Shown piece by piece: positions 26,055-37,997 of a stretch of DNA of 64,000 nt (within the stretch, counting starts at the first letter, position 1; the number at the start of each line of letters is the position of its first letter). The notes below the pieces were generated by a model. The model was not told where the DNA came from, did no database searches, and saw nothing but the letters and a program-made list of their open reading frames with translations. The stretch spans positions 1,386,322 to 1,450,321 of the forward strand of contig LNAC01000346.1 in assembly GCA_002007465.1 (NCBI GenBank), given 5' to 3'. Source of the DNA: Ailurus styani (Eukaryota > Chordata > Mammalia > Carnivora > Ailuridae). Made by a program: the position numbers and the translations under genes.

Positions 26055-26877
26055 TACAAACTTCTATAATACCAAATTTTAGGCATTTCATCTTTCAAAC
26101 AGCGTATCACTGAAATTAGGGTTTTTTCTTTTTACCCCAATTAAGAGAATATATCCTTTAAGATGGAATTTTCCCACTTGGTGATTATAACCCATATCCT
26201 TCCTTCTTCTTTTCTTGAATCCTGTGCATCCTTGACATCTCTTTTATTCTTATTATATGGGTTATGTTCAATTTGATCTTAAATTCATTGCTATGTAAGA
26301 AGATGCATCTTGTGTTTGAAATTTGCCAGTGATTGCTGCTCCTAAGCTTTTCAAAAGCACTTGTAAAACCACTGTCATTGTCTCCAATTATTTAAAGTTT
26401 TATTTCTTGGATAACTCAATTCTGATACAAGGATTATATTCTCTTTTCCCTTCTTCTCCATTACTGAAAGAGTTGGATGGAGATAGGTGAGATAGGTACA
26501 ATGATCATCAATAGAAGTCTGTGGTGCTAAGAGAGAAGGCTAACCCTAGGGTGACCACTTGAAGAAAACAGGGGGAAGTCTAGGGAGACTGCTGGGCATG
26601 ATCTGTTGCTACTCCTAGGAAGTCAGGGCAGCTGTTTGGAAGTCAGTTAAGATCTGGAGTTAGTGTGTGAATAATTAAGTGAGCATCACCCAGGAGATAT
26701 TTTTGGATAGGACTGGATAGGAACAGCCTATTCCTCCCTCCAAGAAAACAGGGGAAAATAGTTGAGTTCATCAACAGAAGCTTGGGTTTCTCACATTCAA
26801 ACCATATTTTTCTCAATTTGTTCCAACTTGCAATTATTATCAATTTCTCATAAGCTTTATTATTAAACAATATAATG
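26055..26877. other. Unique stretch, no gene seen
   Basis: No repeat or gene recognised. Confidence 0.5.
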
Positions 26878-27118
26878 TGGTGTTTAAAAGAATGGCCTTT
26901 CTACCCACATTTAATAGGTTCAAATTCCAACTCTTGTTGACCAGGTATAAAAGCATCAGGATTTTACTTAACTTCTGACCTCAATTTCTTCAGCTGAAAA
27001 ATGAGGATAATTGATGGGTAACAATAAAATATTTTCAAAGATAAACTGAGTCACTACACATGACTATGTTTGGCTGACATGATAAGAACTCAATAAATGT
27101 TCACTGTTACTATTACAG
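26878..27118 (+). repeat. MIR SINE, nearly full length
   Basis: 'gtttaaaagaatggcctttc', 'aggttcaaattccaactctt', 'ctcaatttcttcagctgaaa', 'aatgaggataattgatgg' and a final 'gaactcaataaatgttcact' follow the MIR consensus from tRNA-like head to 3' end. Confidence 0.75.
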
Positions 27119-27154
27119 TGCTTTTTGATAGTGTTGTGACACTTTTCCTTTTTT

Positions 27155-27372
27155 GTTTGTTTCATGTTTTTATTTAAATTCTAGTTTGTTAACATATAGT
27201 ATAATACTGGTTTCAGGAAAAGAATTTAGCCATTCATCACTTACATAACACCCAGTGTTCATCACAAGTGCCCTCCCTAATACCCATCCCTTCCCTCCAG
27301 CAAACCTCAGTCTGATCTCTAGAATTAAAAGAGTCTTGTGATTTGCCTCTGTCTTTTTTTTTTCCTTCCATG
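27155..27372 (-). mobile_element. Carnivore L1 3' UTR, minus strand
   Basis: 'tctagtttgttaacatatag', 'cacccagtgttcatcacaag', 'tgccctccctaatacccatc' and 'agcaaacctcagtctgatct' are the reverse of a carnivore L1 3' UTR. 5'-truncated, no coding part. Confidence 0.85.
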
Positions 27373-27667
27373 ACATTTTCTTTTTTTTCCCCATATCTTC
27401 ATGGATAATTAAAAGAACAGAGAAGGAGCCATTATAGTGTGCTCCCAGAAGCTATATTAAAGTATAATTTCTTGACCATCTATTCAAATGATCTTTTCCA
27501 CAATGTTCAAAATTGTCTGGGCTCTTGACTGCCCTAGGCCTACATTACCAAAGGTGACACATATCCACACCCCCATCCACACCTACTCATGATCTTTTTC
27601 TGGAATAAATCCAGCTTTCTCAATTAGCTTCAAAGTAAACTCACACTTTAAAAACACTGGACTCTCA

Positions 27668-27819
27668 CAAAACAAACTGAGGGTTACTGGGGGGTAGGAG
27701 GGTAGCGATAGGGTGGATGGGTTATGGATATTGGGGAGGGTTTATGCTTTGGTGAATGTTGTGAAAGATGTAAACCTGATGATTCACAGACCTGTACCCC
27801 TGGGGCAAAGAATAAAAAA

Positions 27820-27858
<39 letters not shown>

Positions 27859-27878
27859 ACAAAAACAAAAACAAAAAC
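27668..27878 (+). mobile_element. Severely 5'-truncated carnivore L1 with (AAAT)n tail
   Basis: 'gagggttactggggggtagg', 'ggatattggggagggtttat', 'tgatgattcacagacctgta' is the L1 3' UTR. The tail has grown into an AAAT microsatellite (27813-27858). Target duplication 'ctggactctca', 11 bp perfect (27657-27667 and 27879-27889), so the insertion is only about 210 bp. Confidence 0.95.
27813..27858. repeat. (AAAT)n microsatellite
   Basis: About 11 AAAT units arising from the L1 tail. It produces a Tyr/Leu/Ile/Phe-rich minus frame (27684-28010) that is not a gene. Confidence 0.95.
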
Positions 27879-28013
27879 CTGGACTCTCAAAGCTAGTTTA
27901 CAAATCTTGTTTTCTTTTTTTTCTTTAATCCCTAATTTTCTAGAGGACTCTTTGGTGCATTTCTTTTTGTGACTGTTACAAAGCCCTTTCATTCTCTTTA
28001 AAATCACCACATT

Positions 28014-28216
28014 GGGTGCCTGGGTGGCTCAGTGGTTTAAGCTGAGCTGCCTTCGGAACAGGTCATGATCTAAGGGTCCTGGGATAGAGCCCTGTATCGG
28101 GCTCCCTGCTCATCAGGGAGCCTGCTTCCTCCTCTCTCTTTGCTTGTCTCTCTGCCTACTTGTGATCTGTCTCTCTCTGTGTCAAATAAATGAATAAAAA
28201 TCTTAAAAAATAAATA
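28014..28216 (+). mobile_element. CAN-SINE, plus strand, next to an ambiguous base
   Basis: Head 'gggtgcctgggtggctcagt', a small variant 'taagctgagctgcct', tail AAATAAATGAATAAAAATC. Target duplication 'tcaccacatt' (28004-28013) and 'ncaccacatt' (28217-28226). The single N at 28217 falls at the start of the second copy, and a T there would make the repeat perfect. Confidence 0.95.
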
Positions 28217-28226
28217 NCACCACATT

Positions 28227-31040
28227 ACTTCTCAAATCTCCAGAAACATTCCCTCTCCATAAGCTTTTTAAGAAAAGTCCTTTTTATGTTAGTGATTAAA
28301 CAGATAGTATTATAATCTTCTTTACGATCTTTTTTCTCAACCTCAAAACTTGTTGAAATTTCATGCTATCTCTCTTGATTTTCTCCTCCATCAATTAACA
28401 AATATAATTAAATCTTTCCAATCCTAAAACATCTTCTGTCATCTTCCTTCCTTAATGTTGGAAAACTCTACTCTCATTCTTTTGTGCTGCCTTCTATACT
28501 TGTTAGATAACCTTGAACCAGGCTTTCCTAGAGGTTAAATATTTGTCTTTCTACACAGTAGCAGTTGTGCTCTCAATTTTTCTTTTAAGAAATAAAATAA
28601 AGTATTACAACAAAAAATTTGGAAAAAAAGTAAATAAAATTATGTAAATAGTAAAATTATGTAAGTTATGTAGAAGGTTAATATGGATTGTTAATCTTCA
28701 GAAATGATGTACGGGTGTGCATGTGCATGAGTGTGTATTTGTGTTTAAGTGTCAATGTCATGGGTTGTATTGGGTAATCTGGCTTCCAAACCTACCTGAA
28801 CACTTATATCTTTGTTCTCAGAACACCCAAGATGATACCATTCTAGAATCAGTATGCCAATGAACACATGCTGACCACTGATGCAATCCATGCAAACACA
28901 GATACACACATGTGTTAAACTGTGTGTTAGTATTTCTAAATAAGTGTATCAGGCTGAATTTACAGTAAAGTCTAAACTGAAGTGAAATTTCAGCACCTAT
29001 ATTCTCTTCTAAATTCAGTGCTATGTATATCCGTCTCTGAGTGTTTGCTTTACCTCCTCACTGACCATGGTTAGTAGGAACAGCAAAGGGACCATGTACT
29101 AGGGAAACATTTAACCTGGTTCTCCTGATTGCCAAAGACTTGTTTCTCTTACCATTCCCTAAATACTACATTTTCGTTTCTTTTCCCCCAAGTATTATGA
29201 TTCAGGAACAACCTGAAAAGTGGACTTTGAGATAGTGAAACATCTGATACTGCCCTAAATCTATTCTACTTGACAATATCAGCAACTAAGATCATTAGAC
29301 TTTTCCTACACAATTTTGGAGCGAGAGCTAGGTAAATAAATGTTCGACCTTAGGAGGGTAAAATGCTTCATTTCCTCACACTCATCAAAACTTAAAAACA
29401 ACTCTAGGCCTTCAATTTGAGTGTCCTATTTTGTAGAGTATTGAGCAATTCAAACAGAATGCTGTTTAATCCCCATTTAATCATTGTATCCCATGAAGGG
29501 AATGCCTTTTTCAAAGTTATAAATAACAAAGGCCGTGAGGTAGGAGAATGCATTTATTTTTTAATCTCACTATCAAAACTTGCCCCAAATTTCTAGATGA
29601 TGTTTCTTTTCTGATGGTTGGGCCTATTAAGTTTGTGGGAATAAAAGCCAAAGAGACAGATATTGAAGTTTCCTTATGCACCCAAATTCAGTTCCTATTT
29701 AACACAGTGGGGTCACCAAACATCCAGGAAAGCTTTTGCCAATGTTTGTGTTTTCTTGCAATTAGATGAAAATCAAAGCCATGTGACACCAACAGGGAAA
29801 ACAGCAGGCCGCAATGTGTGCTTGGTGGGGCAGATTCTGTTATTTTCCTGTACTCTTTTACGTTTGAAAGTTATAACCAGAACTTTATTATTCGTGCTGT
29901 GGTTGTGGTGTTCCAATTTCTCCCCCCCGCCCCATTTTACTTATGCTGTTTATCTACAGTTCTCAGGTGGCTTCGGAGAAGAAAATCAAAGTTCCTTTAC
30001 TGTTTAAATACAGAAGACAAAATAGCAGGTGTCTGGAAACCTATGGGAAGACATTAAACAAAAGGCACAAAGGATACTGACTTTACGCTCTACTAAAGGC
30101 TTTTCCAGGAAATGAAAGCAATACAGGTATAACAAAGATATCTAAGAAAAAAATATGTGCATATTCATGAACACAAACATTCACATACACACTTGGATTC
30201 CTAAAATATGTGGTTATAGCAAGAAGTAATAAACCCAATTCATTTAACAGGAAAGTTATTATATTTCTTCTTAACGAAATAAGAAGATGTAAAGGCTGGT
30301 GATGCCAATAATATTGTCACTAATATAAATGTTAGCATAAAAATATTTTTTTCTGAGAATTTTATTGAATGTTTTGTTTTGCTTTTAACTGACAAGATGG
30401 TTCTCACAACAGAAGTTGCCTATAAAGGAATCTTTTTCTTTGGTAACAGACAACTTGGAAGAGAAAAAAAAAATAGCTGTTCACAGTAGCAAAAGCATAG
30501 CCCTCAATAAATACGCATACATTATAAATGATTTGAGTGCTGTTGAAGTTTTGGAATGTTAAATTTAGTTAAAAACATTTAATTCACCTCCTCCCCACTA
30601 CCTCAGCTAAAAAGATGCAGAATAGTGGATTTTTTACTCTAAGGGAGGAAAGAGGAAATAAATATAAGGCACCTCCTTGTAGCAGTGGTTGCCTTGGTTT
30701 GACATGCATCCAAGGCAAACTCTTTCATTCATATCTTGAAGTCTCATTGAATTCAGCACAAGAGAGCAAAGGAATGTAAAACAGATAGAAAGTAATGCAG
30801 ATAAAGAATGGAGTGGGCTTAGAATTCCATTTTGATATATAATACCTTCCTTTAAAAAAAGTATTCAAGAATTGCTGAGTTTTATCTAAAATAATAGACC
30901 CTGCTGAAAGAAAAAAAATATCACACAGGAGCCGATAGGAAAGAAAAAAAGAAAACAGTATTCAAATGGCTCCAATTCACTACCTTTAGTTTGACAGAAT
31001 CCTTATTTTATTAGATAATGATAGCTAACAGTTCTTGAAA
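28227..31040. other. Unique stretch, no gene seen
   Basis: 2.8 kb with no named repeat. 29510-30060 is less AT-rich and carries overlapping plus frames (29548-29769, 29663-30007, 29818-30057). None has a domain or an obvious splice arrangement, so I do not call a gene. Confidence 0.45.
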
Positions 31041-31272
31041 AAAACTCTTAATTCTTTATTACATTTACCTTTCAGAATAGCTCTGTGATAGAGGAACTAT
31101 TGTTTCCTCCCATTTTATAGAAACAGGGCTTAGAGAACTTGAACAAATTTATCAAAATAGAAGGCAGAACTCAAGGAAATTGCCAGAATTCCCAGGCAAC
31201 TTTTGAAATCCTCCTCCAAACTGTTCTGCTCCAGAGCCCACATGCTTTAATGCTGTGCTCTACTACCTTAGG
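31041..31272 (-). repeat. MIR SINE, nearly full length, minus
   Basis: 'cagaatagctctgtgataga', 'ggaactattgtttcctccca', 'ttttatagaaacagggctta' and 'ccagagcccacatgctttaa' match reversed MIR from the 3' region to the head. Confidence 0.7.
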
Positions 31273-31346
31273 ATCCTGACTATATTTTGTATATCACTTT
31301 TTAAATGCAAGGAACTATATTTGCACCATTTAAGAATGCACTAATA

Positions 31347-31539
31347 GCGACACCTGGGTGGCTCAGTTGGTTAACCAGCTGCCTTTGGCTCAGGTCATGA
31401 TCCTAGGACCCTGGGATCAAGCCCTGCATCGGGCTCCTTGCTCGGCAGGGAGACTGCTTCTCCCTCTGCCTCTGCCTGCCACTCCGGCTGCTTGTGCTCT
31501 CCCTCTCTCTGAGAAATAAATAAAATCTTTAAAAAAAAA
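31347..31539 (+). mobile_element. CAN-SINE, plus strand
   Basis: Head 'gcgacacctgggtggctcag' followed by 'ttggttaaccagctgccttt', CT-rich stretch and A-tail. Target duplication 'aagaatgcact' (31332-31342, 31540-31550), perfect over 11 bp. Confidence 0.96.
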
Positions 31540-31550
31540 AAGAATGCACT

Positions 31551-32239
31551 GATAATATATTTCCAAGGATCATAGTATTTTATACCATTCATATAATCAG
31601 TAATCTATATTCAACATCTAAACAAATATATCACATGATGCATCTTTACTTACAGTCTTTAGAAAATATATTTATTTTCTATAACACAGTCATTCATAGA
31701 GCAAAGAAATTCCTTAAGTGCTTAACTCAGCACATGCTGAAATTAACGGGCTAATTTCATTAAAAAAAATGAGTGTCCCTGTTTACATCAGGTACCTCTG
31801 ATGTACTGCTCCATCTAAATTCTCATAAGTCATTATTTTTCAATCTTTCCAAAGAAAATAAAAGCTCTGGCAAATTTGTATTACTCTACCTTAGTATAAA
31901 TAGCTAAACTTTTGCCATGGTTTCTTACTTTTTCGTTCCAAATCATCTAAAACCCTGGAATCATGATGTCTTTAAAGCTGAAAAAGATCCTCTATTTTGG
32001 CTTCCCAATGCACCATTATCTCACTTTTAAGTATTTTCTTAACTTTCATTGTTGTTGCTGTTTTCTTTCTTTTTCTCTTTCTTTTTCATCTTATCATTTT
32101 AAAATTTACTCTATCAAAGAGATCACTCCAAGAGCACTCCTCTTCCACCAGGTCTGAGTCCTTCATGTTCTTTACTGCATCTTCCCCGCCTATTTGGTTT
32201 CTGAAAATCCATGACCTACTCTAGGTGTCGTAGTTATTA
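31551..32239. other. Unique AT-rich stretch
   Basis: Contains a T/C-rich patch at 32060-32095. No gene seen. Confidence 0.5.
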
Positions 32240-32850
32240 ATGACATGGGGAAGCTGAGGGATGCTATTTTAGAAAGCCTCCATTTTTGCTGTTTCTGTCC
32301 TAGACCCTACTTACTCATGTTCTGCACTTTACCTTGCATCTGAGTAAGAACCAAAGAAGCTATGCTTCTACTCCAAGAAGGAAGCAACAAAGTTAACCAT
32401 TGTCTGAGTTTTGTCCTAGGACCCCCACACCCTGATAACACCTAGGAAGAACCAGATCCTAAATACATTCTAGGATGTTGTCTTCAAACAAACTTTGGCA
32501 TCAGTACCCCTATCTTCCATGACTTATTAAATAAAACCTGTTATTCACCTGTCATTCATTTCTGATTGGACCCTACCCTGGATTCCTGAAGGAACACATC
32601 CTTGACCTCTTTCCCTTTCCAATATAAACCCCTACCCCAAGGGATAGAGAGGCTCGACTTCTTTCTTTTATGAGTCTCTCAGACACTCCTTCATCTATAC
32701 TGTGTCACTTATGCTATTCAATAAGCTCTGCTTTCACATTCTTTGGCTAATGTTTGATCTCTGCCCTACTCAAAGCCAATGACTCTCTTGGCTGATGCTG
32801 TGCGACATCCTCCTCCGGGTCCCCGGACCCAGAGTGCCTGTAGCACTGAG
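32240..32850 (+). mobile_element. Possible solo LTR of an ERV1-like element
   Basis: A promoter-like TATAAA (32623-32628) is followed about 95 bp later by an AATAAG polyadenylation-like signal (32720-32725) in 'ttcaataagctctgctttca'. A GC-rich tail with 'gggtccccggacccagagtg' (32818-32837) comes next. TATA, short R-like segment and poly(A) signal before a U5-like region is the usual solo-LTR layout. I cannot see TG...CA ends or a target duplication, so the limits are guesses. No gag, pol or env remnant is seen. Confidence 0.42.
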
Positions 32851-33040
32851 GTCATTTTTTTTAAGGTCGCTTCCATTTGATTCAAATGCGAAGTATTTTT
32901 TTCATTTTTCAATAATTTCAAAAGATTGTGTCTTTGAGAAACCTTTCTAATTAGAAGATGGGTTGTGAGAGTCATCTCAGTCACCTTTCCAACAGAAGCT
33001 CTTGTCAAATGATGCAAATCTTAACCTCAACTACATTTTT

Positions 33041-33214
33041 TTGAAGACTTTATTTATTTATTTGACAGAGAGATACAGAGAGATCACAAGTAGGCAGAGA
33101 GGCAGGCAGAGGGAGAGGGAGAAGCAGGCTCCCAGCTGAGCTCCATCCCAGGACCCTGCAATCATGACCTGAGCTGAAGGCAGAGGCTTAACCCACTGAG
33201 CCAACCAGGCGCCC
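33041..33214 (-). mobile_element. CAN-SINE with internal deletion, minus strand
   Basis: Tail 'gaagactttatttatttatt', head 'gagccaaccaggcgcccc'. Perfect 15-bp target duplication 'ctcaactacattttt' (33026-33040, 33215-33229). Between 'ctcccagctgag' and 'ctccatcccaggaccctg' it lacks about 20 bp found in sister copies. Confidence 0.96.
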
Positions 33215-33229
33215 CTCAACTACATTTTT

Positions 33230-35066
33230 ACGGTTTTTTTTACTTTTGTTTATTTTAGCCCTCATTTATATATTTACATACCTTAAAAAGTAGGTCCAAC
33301 ACATTTTTTTCAAATTTATGGTTATGTTTATTAAATGGAGGTAAATTTAGAAAAACTTGTACCCTCAGTATTCTGTCCAGTGTGCCACTGTGTAAACGTC
33401 TAAACCAAGCCCTACAAATGTTCTTGTTTTGGAACAGATCTGCCATAATATCTGCAGTTTCAGCTTGAGCCTTTTTGGTTTATTGTGAATAGAAGGTTCT
33501 TATAGGACAGTGAGAGGGAGAATTTAATCTGATTATCTCAATTTTATTAAACTCATGACAATGAAAGTGATACTGATGATCAATGCTGGGTTTAGAAAAA
33601 TGGGAAGGAAAGAAAAATTTACCTCTTGTATTCCAGTATCTTTCTCTGAGCATCATCTTCCCCTCCACATAAAAACAATGTGGAGTCTTGTTTTCCCATA
33701 CTTCAGCCAAAGGATGTTTCCATCTTTATCCTTTTTAAAATTTACTATCAAAATTTGTATATATATAATATAATACATAGTACATTATATATTACTCTAC
33801 AATATTATATATTAATACTTACATATATAATATAATACAATATTAATATATAATCTCAAGCAACCTCAGAGAAGAGTTATCCTTTGTAATAACATCAAGA
33901 TAGCTCATTTCACTTTGAGAGGATTCTATAAGCAAAAAAGTTTTTCTTTATATTCTTCTAGATAGTTTCTGAGGACCACAGAGCATACTGACTACTTCCT
34001 GGTGGATTCACTCAGCCAACTTTATCTTCCTTTCATGGGACAGCCTTCAAATTGCCTCTGTTCCCCAATTCTCCCGGTGTGTGTTTATGTGTGTGTTTTT
34101 TTTTTTCAAATGGCATGACAAGTCCCCTCACCATGGCAACAGTTCTCTTCTGAATTAAGTTCTCTTCTTCTTTAATTAACAATTTAAAAAGTTAATTATT
34201 CATATAAAGCCTGAACATAATAATTCTTTGAAAGTATTAAATGGGACTATTACCATTGTTATGTTACATGAACTAAACCTCTTCAAGGTAATATGCTACC
34301 TCTATCAGGAGTATTTCAATTGGAGATTAACGTCCAACTGTTGGTTAGGTAAATTGTTCTTTCTTGAAAGGATTTTGCATGAGCAGATTAAGGAATAATT
34401 TGAGACAAGAAATCCTTTACTTTGCCCCTAAAATCTTAAACAGTATTGTTAGGCCAGTCACAGCCTTGTTTTCCTTTTCTCCAGAACAGGTTAGGCAGTG
34501 GACTGAAATGTAAAGTTGCTGATAAATTTGTTATTAACTACAAACACATCATATGTCTTACATAAAAACAAAACACTTTGAAAGTTTTAGACCATATACC
34601 AGATACTGTTCAGACTAGTGGCAAAGCACTAATCATAAGTTATTGTCGATAAATTCCTTTCCTTGTGTTGCATTACTCTGAAAGTTTGTTCCTACCACCT
34701 CATTACATATCATATCAAATTTAAAGAGCTACAAAATAAAAATTTTCAGATTAATAATATTACTTAGATGTTAAATATCATTTGTTTAAGGTATAAAGTG
34801 GAATTTATTTGTTTATGCTCTTCAGATTAGCAGTTCAAATTATTTTACCTTCCCTTAATAATATACTCATTGGTCTTATATGTAATATTTGCAAACAACC
34901 AGTGAAGAAAGCCAGGGAGGATAAGAATCTAAGGATTATTGGCAGGAGATCTAATATTCACATTTTGTTTTAAATTCATTCTTATTCTTCATTGCCAACT
35001 AACTGGCATGACCTAGAAGAAAAGCTAAAGGACTTTAAAAACTAGTTAATGCTAGCTCTTACACTT
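33230..35066. other. Unique AT-rich stretch
   Basis: 33760-33855 is a TA-dominated low-complexity block. 34080-34108 has a GT patch and a T12 run without a repeat body that I can identify. No gene seen. Confidence 0.5.
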
Positions 35067-35081
35067 TAAGATGAAACTTTT

Positions 35082-35275
35082 TTTTTTTTTAAAGATTTTA
35101 TTTCTTTATTTCACAGAGGGAGAGAGATCACAAGGAGGCAGAGAGGCAGGCAGACAGAGAGAGGGGGAAGCAGGCTCCCCGCTGAGAAGGGAGCCCGGGC
35201 CTCGATCCCAGGACCCTGAGATCATGACCTGGGCCGAAAGCAGAGGCTTTAACCCACTGAGCCACCCAGGCGCCC
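35082..35275 (-). mobile_element. CAN-SINE, mustelid-type, minus strand
   Basis: Poly-T, 'aaagattttatttctttatt', head 'ctgagccacccaggcgccc'. Perfect 15-bp target duplication 'taagatgaaactttt' (35067-35081, 35276-35290). Young. Confidence 0.97.
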
Positions 35276-35290
35276 TAAGATGAAACTTTT

Positions 35291-37378
35291 AATGTTTAAA
35301 ACATCGAACCTTTCCAACCTGGAACTTGGATAATGTTCTTTCAAGTTACAAAGGCAGGTAGGCTTAGGCTATAAAATTTTACACATAAGAATGTGCCTTT
35401 GAGACACATAATAGAGGATAATTTCCTTCTCTTAATTTGTTTAGTCTTTATTTGTTACAGGACTGGCATTACTGACACGTGACACTGGTCATTCCTTAGT
35501 TTAAAAAGTGAAAAGCTTCTCATGAAGAAAAGCCTCTGGTCCATTTTAATTCCCTAAAGAGTTTATTCCTTTGGGCAAAATAATCATGTGGAGCACCTGT
35601 GGTGCAAGTGCTAAAGAAATATCAGGCAAACCCCAGCCACAGCTGTGCTGTAATCACTGAAGTGTGCCCAGTGCATAATGGCACATTAGGTAGGCATTGA
35701 TCTCTGCCAGTTTATGAGGTCTCTTACAGAATTAGGCAGACTTTTTCACTAAAACCCATGGAGCAGAAATTGCTACTTCTAAGCTAATCCATTTTCAAAT
35801 TACTATCCAATTGTGACTGATGACCTCACTACAAATCCTCTTATCTACCTCCAACCACTCAACAAGCAAAGGGAAATCAATCGTTATTTCCCTTTATTTT
35901 AAACTCTTTACAAAAAACTCTTCTTGCCATCCTTAGTCACCTTTAGTGCCACTGCAGCTGCAAAGATAAGCATGATAAATGTTAAGTGCTCCCTAATTGT
36001 CAGTACTTATTTGGAAGGTAAATTGGGAAAGGAAAATATGTGCTAGTATGATACATGGTTTAAGATATCATTTAAAATTGATGCTATAAATTATGGCTAA
36101 TTTTGTGAATTTATTTTAAATAATTTAGTCAGATTGTGGTAGATTGATGCCTGGTTTTTTTTTAAAGCCCATCACTACAATACACAGATATTTCTTATTG
36201 AAAACGCTGGGTGCAGTTTAATCACTCACTGAGTAGATAAAATTCAAAACATTTTAGAGATGACCTGTTATTATGAAAATGGAGGCAACGCTCAATAGTT
36301 TACTTAATTGAAGGCAATACCATGTAAAAATATGTTGGAGGCAGAAAACACACAAACTAGAATCTACCAAAACCTATTACCGATTTCTCCTCATCAAACT
36401 TTATCACAGAAAGTAACATTTGGTGGTTGCAAGAACGTGTAAATAAAAAAGTACAAAAGTGATAATGACTTGTATCTTTTTCTATTAGACTATTAGAATT
36501 AGTCATAACATTCAAAGTCCTTTAGCTGTAGTTCAAAATTTCACACTTTGTGTCTATTTCGTGTTATTTATATTGTGAAAAATATCTTGCCTGGTTCTCT
36601 TGAAAATTTCTTATGTGGATCAACTAGGAGAACCCTAACTGGTGAATATATTAATGTATGTAGGGGAATGTTGATTTACATATTTCTTGAAGCAAATTAT
36701 ATACAAGTAGTAATTTGAAAACAGTTCTAGCAAAATTGTGGAATGTCTGTTTACAAATGCATTGGACAAAGTAGTAGTTACAAAAATCTTAGCCTTGGCA
36801 GGGTGATGGATGAGGCAGAGAAATAATTATTTCCATGTCTATAATTAAAGCACATATTTTTGAGTGTTTCCATCTCAAACATAATCAGAATTCAAACATC
36901 TGGAACAGTCATTGCTATGAAGCGTCATCCTAGCTGTGCTATCCATATTGCCCTGTGTAATGGATTGACATGATTCAGAGCCAAGTTAGCAGCACTTTGG
37001 TTTTCTGAAAGAGTATCTTCTCAAAGGGGTTGGAGTTACTTTCTCACAGTTGAAATTTGATTTATTTAAGTATCTCAGGCCTTGCTTCTAAACATCAATC
37101 AATAGTGTTTCTTATATTTGGTGTATGGACTAGGTCAAGTCATTTGTAAAGTAAGACAATACTAACTACTCCAACCTACCTACTAGTAGATAGGATAAAA
37201 GATAATAAACTAATTCACAAACTAAATGTAAAAAGAAAGCTAGTAATTCTATTTTGGCTTAAAATATCTTAGTTTTAAGAATAATATTATCAATGTCTTG
37301 ATTACCTGTACACACATATGGGGAAAAGCCATAGGCCTACAACTTACAATCAATAATCTAAAAATTATTTCAAGTGTA
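35291..37378. other. Unique stretch with a motif-rich block
   Basis: No gene or named repeat. 35560-35990 is less AT-rich and motif-dense (see findings). Confidence 0.5.
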
Positions 37379-37997
37379 TGTGACAAAGGATAATTAGAAG
37401 AAAGTCAGGCATGGACAGGCCCCCTCCTGACCACCCCCCCCAAGAGGAAACCAACCTTGAAGGGATTTTATACCACCATGGAAGGAGCCCTCCACCCTTT
37501 CCATCAGGTAGAGGACAAAAGCCTGAATGGATGACAAGCAGTGGAGGGTTAATGAGATTAAAACAGCCCACCAACAAGCCCTGGAAAACCCTAGACTTAG
37601 GGGCGGCGCCTGGGTGGCTCAGTGGGTTAAAGCCTCTGCTTTCGGCTCAGGTCATGATCTCAGGGTCCTGGGATCGAGGCCCGCATGGGGCTCTCTGCTC
37701 AGCAGGGAGCCTGCTTCCTCCTCTCTCTGCCTCCTTGTAATCTCTCTCTCTCTCTGTGTCAAATAAATAAATAAAATCTTTAAAAACAAAAACGAAAACC
37801 TTAGACTTAGAAATTCTGGTGGCAACGCTCTCAGGTTCCCTCCCTCTGAGGAGCTTTGTACTATCACTCAATAACTTTACTATCATTCAATAAACTTTGC
37901 TTTGCTGCCCACCACTCTTTGTCTGGTCTACCTCTTCATTCTTCAAAGCAATATGACCAGAACCCATGGGCACCAAAGGAAAGGAAATTCTGCAACA
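37379..37997 (+). mobile_element. Probable solo LTR (ERV1-like), split by a SINE
   Basis: Candidate ends are TG ('tgtgacaaaggataatt') and CA ('attctgcaaca'). Near the 3' side 'caataaactttgctttgctg' holds AATAAA (37889-37894), and then 'ctctttgtctggtctacctc' resembles gamma-type LTR U5. A roughly 20-bp tandem duplication ('actatcactcaata' / 'actatcattcaata') precedes the poly(A) signal. No matching target duplication at the proposed ends, so the borders are provisional. No viral genes are present. A young SINE sits at 37601-37793. Confidence 0.5.
37601..37793 (+). mobile_element. CAN-SINE, mustelid-type, inside LTR
   Basis: Head 'ggcgcctgggtggctcagtg', then 'ggttaaagcctctgctttcg'. Flanked by a 17-bp target duplication 'gaaaaccctagacttag' / 'gaaaaccttagacttag' (37584-37600, 37794-37810), one mismatch. 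Frames at 37411-37886 on both strands are SINE read-through. Confidence 0.97.

Noticed and set aside
27684..28010. 108-codon minus-strand frame with a YLFI repeat, membrane-like
   Set aside because: The repeat is the AAAT microsatellite of an L1 tail read in reverse.
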